Shown: piece by piece, positions 7,977 to 15,993 of the stretch
Position numbering within the stretch: the stretch's first letter is position 1
Layout: each line of letters begins with the position of its first letter
Assembly: GCA_024236155.1 (NCBI GenBank)
Contig: JACKLA010000001.1
Location: 620,001 to 684,000 of the forward strand
DNA length: 64,000 bases
From: Sphingomonadaceae bacterium
GTDB taxonomy: Bacteria > Pseudomonadota > Alphaproteobacteria > Sphingomonadales > Sphingomonadaceae
Direction of reading: 5' to 3'
Notes under the pieces: model-generated
Told to the model about the DNA's origin: nothing
What the model saw: the letters and a program-made list of their open reading frames with translations, nothing else
The model's database searches: none
Made by a program: the position numbers and the translations under genes

Positions 7977-8732
7977 CTAGAGTCCCCATTTTCGGTTGAT
8001 TGCGGGAATGGCCGCGGCGGACAGCCGTTCGATGGCCGCGTTGACGCGGTCGAGGCGCGGGTCGCGCTTTCGCATCACTAGACAAAGCTCCTCGAGTGCC
8101 GGGGGACGAAAGCCCTCGATGATCCTGACATTGCGTTTCGTCCCGACGCGAAGCTGGTAACGCAGGATCGGCTCGTCGCCATAGGCCACGGCGATGCGGC
8201 CGTTCTCGAGATCGCGCAGAATGTCGACGAGCGATTCATAGGTCGCTACATTTCGGGCGCCCGCCGCGTGGAGCTGGTCGATGAACCGCGATCCGACCTG
8301 CGCGCCCACGCGGAGCGAGCCGATTTCGGAAAGCGTGGCGAAGCTTCGCCTGTTGTCCTTCGACACCACGAGCGCACCGGCATAATGATAGATCGGATTG
8401 CTGAAACTCACGACGCGTTCGCGCTCGGGCGTGCGGAGCATGGCGGCCGCGATGACGTCGATCTTGTTGGCGAGAAGTGAAGGAATGAGAGCGGAGAAGG
8501 GCGTGATCGCGGTTTCCGGCCGGAAGCCGGCATCGCGCGCGACCGCGGTCGCCGCATCCACCATAGAACCCGTCAGCTCATTCGACCAGGGATCGACGAA
8601 ACTGAAGGGGACGCCGGTGGGCGAAGAGCCGATGACGACCGAGAGCGGATCCCGTTCGCGACGCCGACACCCTGCAAGCAAAGCCCCCGCCAGGGGAAAC
8701 CACATCATGTCTCGTCGGGAAAAGCTCCTCAC
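7977..8732 (-). CDS. Extracytoplasmic amino-acid-binding lipoprotein of the ABC importer, 251 aa
   Basis: This solute receptor delivers ligand to the permease. The N-terminus has a lipobox (LAGALLAGC, lipidation at C22), so it is likely anchored in the membrane. The SBP_bac_3 fold is recognisable from GVPFSFVDP, ALIPSLLANKIDVIAAAMLRTPERE, VSFSNPIYHYAGALVV and the domain-2 region DILRDLENGRIAVAYGDEP. The start overlaps the preceding dehydrogenase stop as ATGA, an unusually tight link between a receptor and a catabolic enzyme that ties the transported substrate to the GabT/GabD pathway. Confidence 0.9.
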   Translation of the reverse strand: MRSFSRRDMMWFPLAGALLAGCRRRERDPLSVVIGSSPTGVPFSFVDPWSNELTGSMVDAATAVARDAGFRPETAITPFSALIPSLLANKIDVIAAAMLRTPERERVVSFSNPIYHYAGALVVSKDNRRSFATLSEIGSLRVGAQVGSRFIDQLHAAGARNVATYESLVDILRDLENGRIAVAYGDEPILRYQLRVGTKRNVRIIEGFRPPALEELCLVMRKRDPRLDRVNAAIERLSAAAIPAINRKWGL

Positions 8733-10186
8733 TTCGCTTTTATCTCGGCCGCGATCAGTTTGAGGGAAACATAGTCGTCGACACCGAATTGTGATCCTTC
8801 GCGGCCGAAGCCGGATTCCTTGATACCGCCGAAGGGGGCGACTTCGGTCGATACCGCACCGGTGTTAAGTCCGACTATCCCATACGCCAGACCTTCGCTC
8901 ACGCGCACTCCCCGGTCGTGATCGTTCGTAAAGACATAGGCAGCGAGGCCGGCCGTTGTCGCGTTCGCGATCCGAATGGCGTCGGCTTCCTCGTCGAACC
9001 GGATGAGGCCGGCAAGCGGACCGAATGTTTCCTCACGTGCGAGGAGGGCGTCCTCGGGCACGTCCACCAGCAGCGCGGCGCGGGCGAAATGTCCGCCGGC
9101 CGGTCCTGTGACCTGTCCTCTGGCGATTATGCGCGCACCTCGCGCGACGGCATCGTCGCGGTGCGCCGTGACCTTCCGCACCGCGTCGGCGTTGATCAGT
9201 GGTCCCTGGTTCGTCTCATCGGCAAGACCGTCGCCGGCGGAGAGCTTCGCGACCTCGGACGCCAGCGCCGCCGCAAAGCGATCGTAGATGCCATGCTGCA
9301 CGAGAATGCGATTGGCGCAGACGCAGGTCTGACCGCTGTTCCTGAACTTGGAGGCCATCGCCCCCGACACCGCCGCGTCGATATCGGCGTCGTCGAAGAC
9401 GATGAAGGGCGCGTTCCCGCCAAGTTCGAGCGAGACGCGCTTGACGGTGCCCATGCATTTCGCGGCGAGCATTTTTCCGACCGGGGTCGACCCGGTGAAG
9501 CTGAATTTTCGAACGCGCGGATCGGTCGTCAGCACGTCGCCGATGGCGGGTGCGTCGCCCGAGACGATGTTGAACACGCCTGCGGCGATGCCCGCGGCGT
9601 CGGCGAGGACGGCGAGTGCGATGGCGGAGAGCGGTGTGAGTTCGGAAGGCTTCAGCACTACGGTACAGCCCGCAGCCAGCGCCGGTCCGACCTTGCGCGT
9701 GATCATCGCGGCGGGAAAGTTCCAGGGCGTAATGGCGGCGACGACACCGACCGGCTGGCGGATGACCGTGAGGCGGCGGGATGCCGAGTTACCGGGAATG
9801 ACCGTGCCGTTGATCCGCCTGGCTTCCTCGGCAAACCAGCTGATGAACGACGCCGCATAGGCAATCTCGCCGCGCGATTCCGCGAGGGGCTTCCCCTGTT
9901 CGAGCGTCATCAGGCGCGCAAGATCTTCCGTATTCGCGACGATGAGGTCGTGCCAGCGGCGAAGAAATTGCGCGCGGTCGCCGGCTCCGAGTGCTGCCCA
10001 TGCGGGCAACGCGGCGCTCGCTGCGTCGACCGCGAGGCTGGCCGATTGCGAGCCGTGCCGCGCGACGTGCGCGATCGTTTCTCCCGACGCCGGATTCTGG
10101 ACGCTATAGCTTTCCTCACTGCCCTGCCAGGCGCCGCCGATGTAGGCTTCGGTGCGGAGAAGTTCGGGGTTGGCGAGGTCGATCAT
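8729..10186 (-). CDS. gabD: NAD(P)-dependent semialdehyde dehydrogenase (GabD-like), 485 aa
   Basis: This oxidises an omega-semialdehyde, classically succinate semialdehyde, to the dicarboxylate. Catalytic residues are E254 (SLELGGNAP) and C288 (NSGQTC), with cofactor motifs PWNFP (154-158) and FTGSTPVG (230-237). Length and the RNSGQTCVCANR context fit the succinate-semialdehyde dehydrogenase branch. The true start is ATG at 10186, overlapping the aminotransferase stop as ATGA; the frame upstream is shadow. In context, the aminotransferase makes the semialdehyde this enzyme removes. Chain length is not provable: glutarate or adipate semialdehyde are alternatives, as in NylD/NylE-type pathways. 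Confidence 0.9.
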   Translation of the reverse strand: MIDLANPELLRTEAYIGGAWQGSEESYSVQNPASGETIAHVARHGSQSASLAVDAASAALPAWAALGAGDRAQFLRRWHDLIVANTEDLARLMTLEQGKPLAESRGEIAYAASFISWFAEEARRINGTVIPGNSASRRLTVIRQPVGVVAAITPWNFPAAMITRKVGPALAAGCTVVLKPSELTPLSAIALAVLADAAGIAAGVFNIVSGDAPAIGDVLTTDPRVRKFSFTGSTPVGKMLAAKCMGTVKRVSLELGGNAPFIVFDDADIDAAVSGAMASKFRNSGQTCVCANRILVQHGIYDRFAAALASEVAKLSAGDGLADETNQGPLINADAVRKVTAHRDDAVARGARIIARGQVTGPAGGHFARAALLVDVPEDALLAREETFGPLAGLIRFDEEADAIRIANATTAGLAAYVFTNDHDRGVRVSEGLAYGIVGLNTGAVSTEVAPFGGIKESGFGREGSQFGVDDYVSLKLIAAEIKAK

Positions 10187-11460
10187 AGTCGCAGGGCCCG
10201 CTCGATGGCCGCAAGACCTTGGCTTACGATCGCCTCGGGTGCGGTCAGCGGGACGAGAATGCGGATCGTCTCGCCGAATGTTCCGCAAGCGAGAAGAATC
10301 AGACCCTCGTCAGCTGCGCGGTTGGTGACGGCCTTCGCGCCGTTCGACGAGATGGCGGTGCCGCCACGGGTTTCGAGGATATCGAAGGCGACCATCGCGC
10401 CCAGCCCACGAATGTTTCCAATCGGCATGAGATCGTCCCGCTCGGCGAGGTCCCGAAGATAGGAGCTCAGATGTTCGCCGATGAGGTTCGCCCGATCGAG
10501 CAGGCCTTCGTCCTCGATGATGTCGAGAACGGCGAGACCTGCGGCGCAGCCGAGCGGAGAGCCGCCATAGGTGCCGCCGAGGCCGCCGGGTTCGACCTTG
10601 TCCATGATCGACGCCCGCCCGATGATCCCAGAAATCGGCAGGCCGCCCGCCATCGACTTCGCGAGCGTGACCAGGTCGGGCTCGATGCCGCTATGCTCGA
10701 CGGCGAACATCTTGCCGGTGCGTGCGAAGCCTGTCTGCACCTCGTCCGCGATCAGGACGATACCGAACTCGTCACAGATCTTGCGCAGGCTGGCGAACAG
10801 TTCGGGCGGCGCGGCGTGAAAACCGCCTTCTCCCTGGACGGGCTCGAGAATGATCGCGGCGATTTCCTCGGGCGGCATATCCGCGCCGAACAGGAACTGA
10901 AGCGCGCGCAAACTGTCATCGACCGTTACGCCGAGGTGCGGCACTGGGAAGGGGAGATGATAGATATGCGGAACCGGCGCGCCGTGGCCGCGCTTATAGG
11001 GGGTCACCTTGCCGGTCAGCGCCATGGTCAGCGCCGTGCGCCCGTGGAAGCCGCCCGTAAATGCGATGACGCCCTGACGCCCCGTCGCCGCGCGCGCGAT
11101 CTTCACGGCATTTTCGACAGCCTCGGCGCCGGTCGTAAGGAGCAGCGTTCGCGCTTCTTCCTCGAAGGGAGCGAGTGCGTTCAGTCGTTCTGCAAGTTCG
11201 ACATAGGGCTCATAGGCCGTCACCTGGAAGGCGACGTGCAGATAGCTGTCGAGCTGCTCCTTGACCGCCGCCATGACCCTGGGATGTCGATGCCCGACAT
11301 TCAGCACCGCGATGCCACCGGCGAAATCGACATAGCGATTGCCGTCGGCGTCCCAGACCTCGGCGTTTTCGGCGCGAGCGACGAAAACGGGCAATGCGGT
11401 TGCCACGCCTCGGGGCACCGCCGCCGCGCGGCGATTCAGCAATTCGATATTGAGCGACAT
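10183..11460 (-). CDS. gabT: Class III omega-aminotransferase (GABA aminotransferase type), 425 aa
   Basis: This PLP enzyme moves the terminal amino group of an omega-amino acid to 2-oxoglutarate. The Schiff-base lysine is K268 in TLAKSMAGGLPISG, and the cofactor-binding DE pair is at 239-240 (LIADEVQTGFARTG). Also visible are TTGAEAVENAVKIAR and LEPVQGEGGFH, typical of GabT. It is the first gene of a coupled minus-strand run and is preceded, 56 bp upstream, by a LysR gene on the same strand. The promoter therefore lies either in that gap or above the regulator. Confidence 0.92.
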   Translation of the reverse strand: MSLNIELLNRRAAAVPRGVATALPVFVARAENAEVWDADGNRYVDFAGGIAVLNVGHRHPRVMAAVKEQLDSYLHVAFQVTAYEPYVELAERLNALAPFEEEARTLLLTTGAEAVENAVKIARAATGRQGVIAFTGGFHGRTALTMALTGKVTPYKRGHGAPVPHIYHLPFPVPHLGVTVDDSLRALQFLFGADMPPEEIAAIILEPVQGEGGFHAAPPELFASLRKICDEFGIVLIADEVQTGFARTGKMFAVEHSGIEPDLVTLAKSMAGGLPISGIIGRASIMDKVEPGGLGGTYGGSPLGCAAGLAVLDIIEDEGLLDRANLIGEHLSSYLRDLAERDDLMPIGNIRGLGAMVAFDILETRGGTAISSNGAKAVTNRAADEGLILLACGTFGETIRILVPLTAPEAIVSQGLAAIERALRL

Positions 11461-11516
11461 GGGACCCTACCTTTCGCCGAAACATTCGGCGACCGGCCCC
11501 CCGTCTTGCAAGTTGA

Positions 11517-12539
11517 CTAACCCCTCGCAGGCGTTGATTTCAGGTCACCAGATGGACACTGAGAAAGTTCGCGCTCGATCCAGCGCCGGAAGTTGGCAAG
11601 CGCTTCACCCCGCCACCGTGAACGGCGGCTTGTGAGCATGTAGGAGCCGAGAAAGACCGGGTCGAAGGTCCCGACCTCGACAAGCTCGCCTTTGCGCAGG
11701 CTGTCGTCGACAAGAAGCGCATTGGCGAGGGCAATGCCCTGCCCGCGCCGGGCCGCCGCAAGGGTAAGGTGGCCCTGCCAGAAGCGAGGACCATCGAGCT
11801 TGCCTTCGCTATCGACGCCATGCTGCTCGAACCAGCGGCGCCATTGATCGATGCTTGCTTCGTGGAGCAGCGAAGCGCCCAGAAGATCTGAGGGTTGCGA
11901 GAAGGCAGCCTGACCAGCGAGGAATTTGGGACTCGCGACGGCAAGGATCGGCGGGCGGGTCAGCGCCACCGAGCGGAAGGCATCCTCCTCCTCGGCACTC
12001 GTTCCGTCGATGACATAATGGATATGGGCATCGACATTGTGGTCGATGGCGCCGGCAGCAGTTTCGATCGGTTGAAGTTCTATCTGGATGTCGGGAAAAT
12101 CGGCGGTGAAATCGCCGATGCGGCCGGTTAGCCATTCGGAGGCGAGGCCAGGGGCGCACCAGAGCACCAGTTGCTTGTTGTCGAGGCGCGGCTTGAATTC
12201 CATCGCAGCGAGCGCGATGTCGTTGAGTGCGCGCGTGATGGCGACGTGGAAGCGGTGCCCCGTTTCGGTCAGTTGCCCGTTGGTCCCCGACCCGCGATCG
12301 AAGAGCGGAGTGCCGGCCCATTCCTCGAGCGCGCGCAAATGGCGGCTGATAGCCGCGTGATCGATCGACAGGACGTCCGCCGCGCGCCGAATTCCCCCGC
12401 AGGTCCCGATCGCTTCGAAGGCTTTCAGCGCGGCGAAGGGCGGCAGTGCCCGCCGCTGCTCCGGCGACAGGCCGTAAGGCGCGACCTTCGGGCGCGGCCC
12501 GGAAGCCCCGCGCTGCTTTCCTTTTGCAGTCGTTGTCAT
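11517..12539 (-). CDS. LysR-family transcriptional regulator (GcvA-like), 340 aa
   Basis: The winged helix is at about residues 33-80 (FAALKAFEAIGTCGGIRRAAD, then IDHAAISRHLRALEEWAG), followed by the effector-binding domain with LVLWCAPGLASEWLTGRI and the C-terminal ARRGQGIALANALLVDDSL, which is typical of GcvA-type regulators. The long tail before the HTH contains a basic stretch. ATG at 12539 is preferred over an upstream start because it removes a shadow extension. It lies directly above the GabT/GabD/ABC genes on the same strand, so it probably controls them, with the substrate or semialdehyde as effector. This is inference. Confidence 0.88.
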   Translation of the reverse strand: MTTTAKGKQRGASGPRPKVAPYGLSPEQRRALPPFAALKAFEAIGTCGGIRRAADVLSIDHAAISRHLRALEEWAGTPLFDRGSGTNGQLTETGHRFHVAITRALNDIALAAMEFKPRLDNKQLVLWCAPGLASEWLTGRIGDFTADFPDIQIELQPIETAAGAIDHNVDAHIHYVIDGTSAEEEDAFRSVALTRPPILAVASPKFLAGQAAFSQPSDLLGASLLHEASIDQWRRWFEQHGVDSEGKLDGPRFWQGHLTLAAARRGQGIALANALLVDDSLRKGELVEVGTFDPVFLGSYMLTSRRSRWRGEALANFRRWIERELSQCPSGDLKSTPARG

Positions 12540-12609
12540 GGGGCGGCGATAGCATTCTCGGCTTTGCGAGTCATGGGTCGAGGTGCGTTCGACTCTGTGG
12601 CATTGCGGG

Positions 12610-13299
12610 CTATTCGGCCGCCGCCGCAGGCGGGCTCCATTCGTCCCTGAGGGAGTGCATCTGTTCCGGGGTGATCTTCTCGGCAATATCAATGAAGGTG
12701 TGGATCGCAATTGCCGCAATGTCGCTCATACGGTCGGCATAAGGTTTCCCATAACCCGCGAAGATCGTCGAGCCTTCTACGAAGCTTGAGTAAAAAATGC
12801 AGAGCGTTTCAGCGTCGGTCTCGGACAATGCCGGGTTCAGACGGCGGAGGAGTGCAATCATTCGCACCCGGGCGCGCCTGTAGAATTCCTGGACGCTGTC
12901 GTTCACCACCGGGTCGTGATTGGCCATCGACCAGAGCTCGGGAAAGAGATGGGTCGTCTCGAAGGTCTGGATATCGCGAAGGATGGTGACGATCGCCGCC
13001 CGAAACTGCGCCCGGTCGCCGCCCTCCGTCGCCGTGACGAGCCGATCGGAGCGGTCCGAATAGCCCGCCATCACCGCGTCCAGCAAACCGCGGACCAGGT
13101 CCTCCTTCGTCGGAAAATGATAGGAAATATGTTCGACCTTGAGCCCCGACTCCTGCTCGACCCTCCTGAAGGTCAGGGCGGCGTAGCCGTCGTTAACAAG
13201 CACCTTGAGGGCAGCCTCGAGGATTTGCTCGATCGTTTCGGCCGAGCGCTCATAGTTTCCCGGCTTGAGGACGATTTTAAGCCATTTGTTGCTGCCCAT
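12610..13299 (-). CDS. TetR-family transcriptional regulator, 229 aa
   Basis: The N-terminal HTH is at about residues 18-65 (AETIEQILEAALKVLVNDG, LTFRRVEQESGLKVEHISYHFPTKEDLV). The C-terminal half is a helical ligand-binding domain without an identifiable ligand. It is divergent from the acylase gene at 13425, and the 125-bp gap holds repeated TATGATG(C/T)TTGTC boxes. The simplest reading is that it represses itself and the acylase/TonB receptor genes until a ligand appears. Confidence 0.88.
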   Translation of the reverse strand: MGSNKWLKIVLKPGNYERSAETIEQILEAALKVLVNDGYAALTFRRVEQESGLKVEHISYHFPTKEDLVRGLLDAVMAGYSDRSDRLVTATEGGDRAQFRAAIVTILRDIQTFETTHLFPELWSMANHDPVVNDSVQEFYRRARVRMIALLRRLNPALSETDAETLCIFYSSFVEGSTIFAGYGKPYADRMSDIAAIAIHTFIDIAEKITPEQMHSLRDEWSPPAAAAE

Positions 13300-13343
13300 G
13301 TTGCTTCATTGCCACAAAACATCCCTTTGCGTGATAAAAAAAT

Positions 13344-13374
13344 TATGATGCTTGTCATAGATATGATGTTTGTC
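13344..13374. promoter_or_regulatory. Candidate TetR operator: repeated TATGATGYTTGTC boxes
   Basis: The box TATGATGCTTGTC (13344-13356) recurs as TATGATGTTTGTC (13362-13374), 18 bp apart, in the gap between the divergent TetR and acylase genes. The first copy with the next bases also forms an inverted repeat (TATGA ... TCATA). The position, close to both starts, suits repression of both promoters. Confidence 0.45.
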
Positions 13375-13424
13375 CTAAATCTGAGTCGAGCTCGGCAAAC
13401 GGGCGGTCATCGGGAGAGGGAATT

Positions 13425-15914
13425 ATGATTCGATTCGCGGCGCGTGGTCTGTTGGTGGGCGTGGCCCTCCCGCTCTTGGTCCTGGCGGGTGGGCCGGGTG
13501 CCGCGGCCCAGTCGGGCACGCCCTCGGCCACTGCCTCGCCAGCAACGGCGGGCGATATCACGATCTACCGCGACGAAATGGGTGTTCCGCACGTCTATGC
13601 GGATACGGCGCCGGCGGTCTTCTTCGGCGGCAGCTACGCCATCGCGCAGGATCGCCTGGCTCAATCCGAACTGGAATCGCGTGCCTTGCTTGGCCGCCTT
13701 GCCGAAGTGGCGGGGCCGAGCATGATCGAGGCCGACAAAACGGCCCGTATCGCGCTGCCGACCGATGCCAGCATGCAAGCGCAATATGATCGCCTGCCTG
13801 CCGACTATCAGGCGATCATGAAGGGAATGTACGACGGCTGGATCAAGCGCGTGCGCGAGGTGAAGGCCGATCCGGCGTTACTGCCCTACGAGTTCAAGGA
13901 ATGGGGCATCGAACCTACCGAATGGACGATGCTCGAGTTCCTCAAGGTGATGGGGATGGTCTTCAAATATTACGGCACCGGCGGTGGTGGCCGCGAACTG
14001 ACGAATCTCGCGCTCTACAAGGATCTCGTCGCCAAACATGGCGAGGCGGATGCGAAGAAGATCTTCGACGACATGCTGCCCCTTCAGGATCCCGACGCCG
14101 TGCCGATTTTCCCGGCCGCCGAGATCCAGACCTATCAATCGGGCCAGCCGCGCCTGACTGTGCTGCAGGGCGAACTTCCCCTCGAAAAGCTCGATCCCGC
14201 CGCCAGCGGTCCACCGCGGCGCGGCGCGAGCCGGGTCATCCTGATCGGCGCCGATAAGTCGGCGAGCGGCAACACGATGATCCTGCAGGCGACGGCGGAT
14301 GGTCCCGATCTTCATCTCTCGGGCGGCGGCTTCGAGGCGGCCGGTTACGTTTTCGTGACGATGAGCCCGATCATCCAGGGACGCACCGACACCTTCGCCT
14401 GGAGCGCGACAACGGGCGAAGCTGATGTCGTCGACATCTACGCCGAGAAACTCAATTCGGCGAATCCGCGCCAATATTATTTCAACGGCGCCTGGCGCGA
14501 CATGACGGTGCGGAAGGAAGTCATCCGCGTGCGGGGGGCGAAGCCCGTTACGTTCGAGATCGAGTCGACGGTCCACGGTCCCGTGATCCACCGCGAGAAC
14601 AAGGAAAATGTCGCCTACACGGTAAAGAATGCGATGGCGGACAACGAGCTTAGCGCGGCCGCCGGTGTGCTCGAAATGAACCGTGCCAAGACCTTCGAGG
14701 ATTATAAGAGCGCGGCATCGAAGTTCGCCGGCAACACGAACGTCAACTACGCCGGCAGCGACGGAAATATCGCGATCATGCATGTCGGCATGTTGCCGAT
14801 CCGGCCGCAGGGCATCGATCCGCGCCTGCCGACACCGGGCACCGGCGAATATGAATGGCAAGGGTTTATCAAGGACTTCCCGATGGTGATGAACCCGAAG
14901 CAGGGCTATCTCCACGCCTGGAACAACAAGAGCACCGCCAATGCGACCTATGGGGACTCGTCGCGCTACGGCAAGGCGGGTCGGACCTGGCTCGGGCGCA
15001 TGCTGGTCGAGCAAAAAGGCAAGCTGACCCGCGAGGACCTGCACGAGATTCACCGGCAGGTCGGGCGCGCCGCCGGCGGCGCGGACCTCACCGTGACCGA
15101 TCCTCGCTTCTTCACGCGCTACCTTCGCCGCGCTGTGCAGGGCGACGCGAAGCTCGAGGCGGCCGTCGAAGCGATGGACGGCTGGAACAGCGTGTACGAG
15201 GACAAGGATGGCGACGGCTATTACGACAGCCCGGGCCTGACCGTATATCGTACCTGGATCAAGACCGCCCAGAATGAAGTGATCGGCCATACGGTCGGGG
15301 ACTGGTGGCACAAGATCGAAGACGAAAGCTACATCAAGTATCAGACCGACGTCCTGCTGCGCGCAATCGAGGGCTCCGATGCCGGGGCGCCGATGACCTA
15401 CGACTGGTACAAGGGGCGCTCGAAAGATGCGGTGCTGCGCAAGACCGTGGCCGACACGGTCGCAGCGCTCGAGAAACAATATGGCACGAGCGACGTTTCG
15501 GAATGGCGCCAGCGCATTTTCTATTTCTACTATGACCCGGCAGCGCAGGCGAAGAATCCGGACAAGCCGACCCGCTCGAGCGCTGCGACCGTGTCGGCCA
15601 CGGTCAGCGCGAGCCTCGGCCGCGTGACCCTCGCGGCGGGACGTCTGGGTCTCCAGCCGCCCTATATTCCAGACAATGGGTCCGAGAACTGGAACATGCT
15701 GGTCGAAGTCAAGAAGGGCGATCCGGTTCTTTACGATTCGACGCCGACCGGCGGGCAGAATCTCTTCGTGTCGACCGAGGGGAAGGGCAATCCGAACATC
15801 GCCGACCAGGTGAAGCTGCACGAGACTTTCGAATTCAAGAAGGTCGATCTCGACCGCGCGGCCGTTGAGCGCGAGGCCGTCTCGACGACGAAGATCAGCT
15901 TCTCCGGCAACTAA
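13425..15914 (+). CDS. Secreted penicillin-acylase-family amidase (Ntn-hydrolase), 829 aa
   Basis: The family comprises periplasmic enzymes that hydrolyse N-acyl bonds (penicillin G acylase, acyl-homoserine-lactone acylase, N-acyl amino acid amidases). A signal peptide ends near residue 28. The precursor is processed in the family so that a Ser becomes the N-terminal nucleophile of the beta chain. Here the likely residue is S269 in RRGASRVILIG, followed by SASGNTMIL and later NTNVNYAGSDGNIAIMHVGMLPIRP. The usual G-S-N-x-W at the nucleophile is replaced by GASRVI, so the substrate class may be unusual. The start ATG has a GGGAGAGGG site 5-6 bp upstream. It faces the TetR gene and precedes a TonB receptor. 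Confidence 0.85.
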   Translation: MIRFAARGLLVGVALPLLVLAGGPGAAAQSGTPSATASPATAGDITIYRDEMGVPHVYADTAPAVFFGGSYAIAQDRLAQSELESRALLGRLAEVAGPSMIEADKTARIALPTDASMQAQYDRLPADYQAIMKGMYDGWIKRVREVKADPALLPYEFKEWGIEPTEWTMLEFLKVMGMVFKYYGTGGGGRELTNLALYKDLVAKHGEADAKKIFDDMLPLQDPDAVPIFPAAEIQTYQSGQPRLTVLQGELPLEKLDPAASGPPRRGASRVILIGADKSASGNTMILQATADGPDLHLSGGGFEAAGYVFVTMSPIIQGRTDTFAWSATTGEADVVDIYAEKLNSANPRQYYFNGAWRDMTVRKEVIRVRGAKPVTFEIESTVHGPVIHRENKENVAYTVKNAMADNELSAAAGVLEMNRAKTFEDYKSAASKFAGNTNVNYAGSDGNIAIMHVGMLPIRPQGIDPRLPTPGTGEYEWQGFIKDFPMVMNPKQGYLHAWNNKSTANATYGDSSRYGKAGRTWLGRMLVEQKGKLTREDLHEIHRQVGRAAGGADLTVTDPRFFTRYLRRAVQGDAKLEAAVEAMDGWNSVYEDKDGDGYYDSPGLTVYRTWIKTAQNEVIGHTVGDWWHKIEDESYIKYQTDVLLRAIEGSDAGAPMTYDWYKGRSKDAVLRKTVADTVAALEKQYGTSDVSEWRQRIFYFYYDPAAQAKNPDKPTRSSAATVSATVSASLGRVTLAAGRLGLQPPYIPDNGSENWNMLVEVKKGDPVLYDSTPTGGQNLFVSTEGKGNPNIADQVKLHETFEFKKVDLDRAAVEREAVSTTKISFSGN

Positions 15915-15993
15915 TCCTCAGGAGGGGGCGGCGCTTTGCCGCGTTCCGACCAAGAACCGGGAAAAGCCCGGCGTCACCACAGGGAGTTTGACA

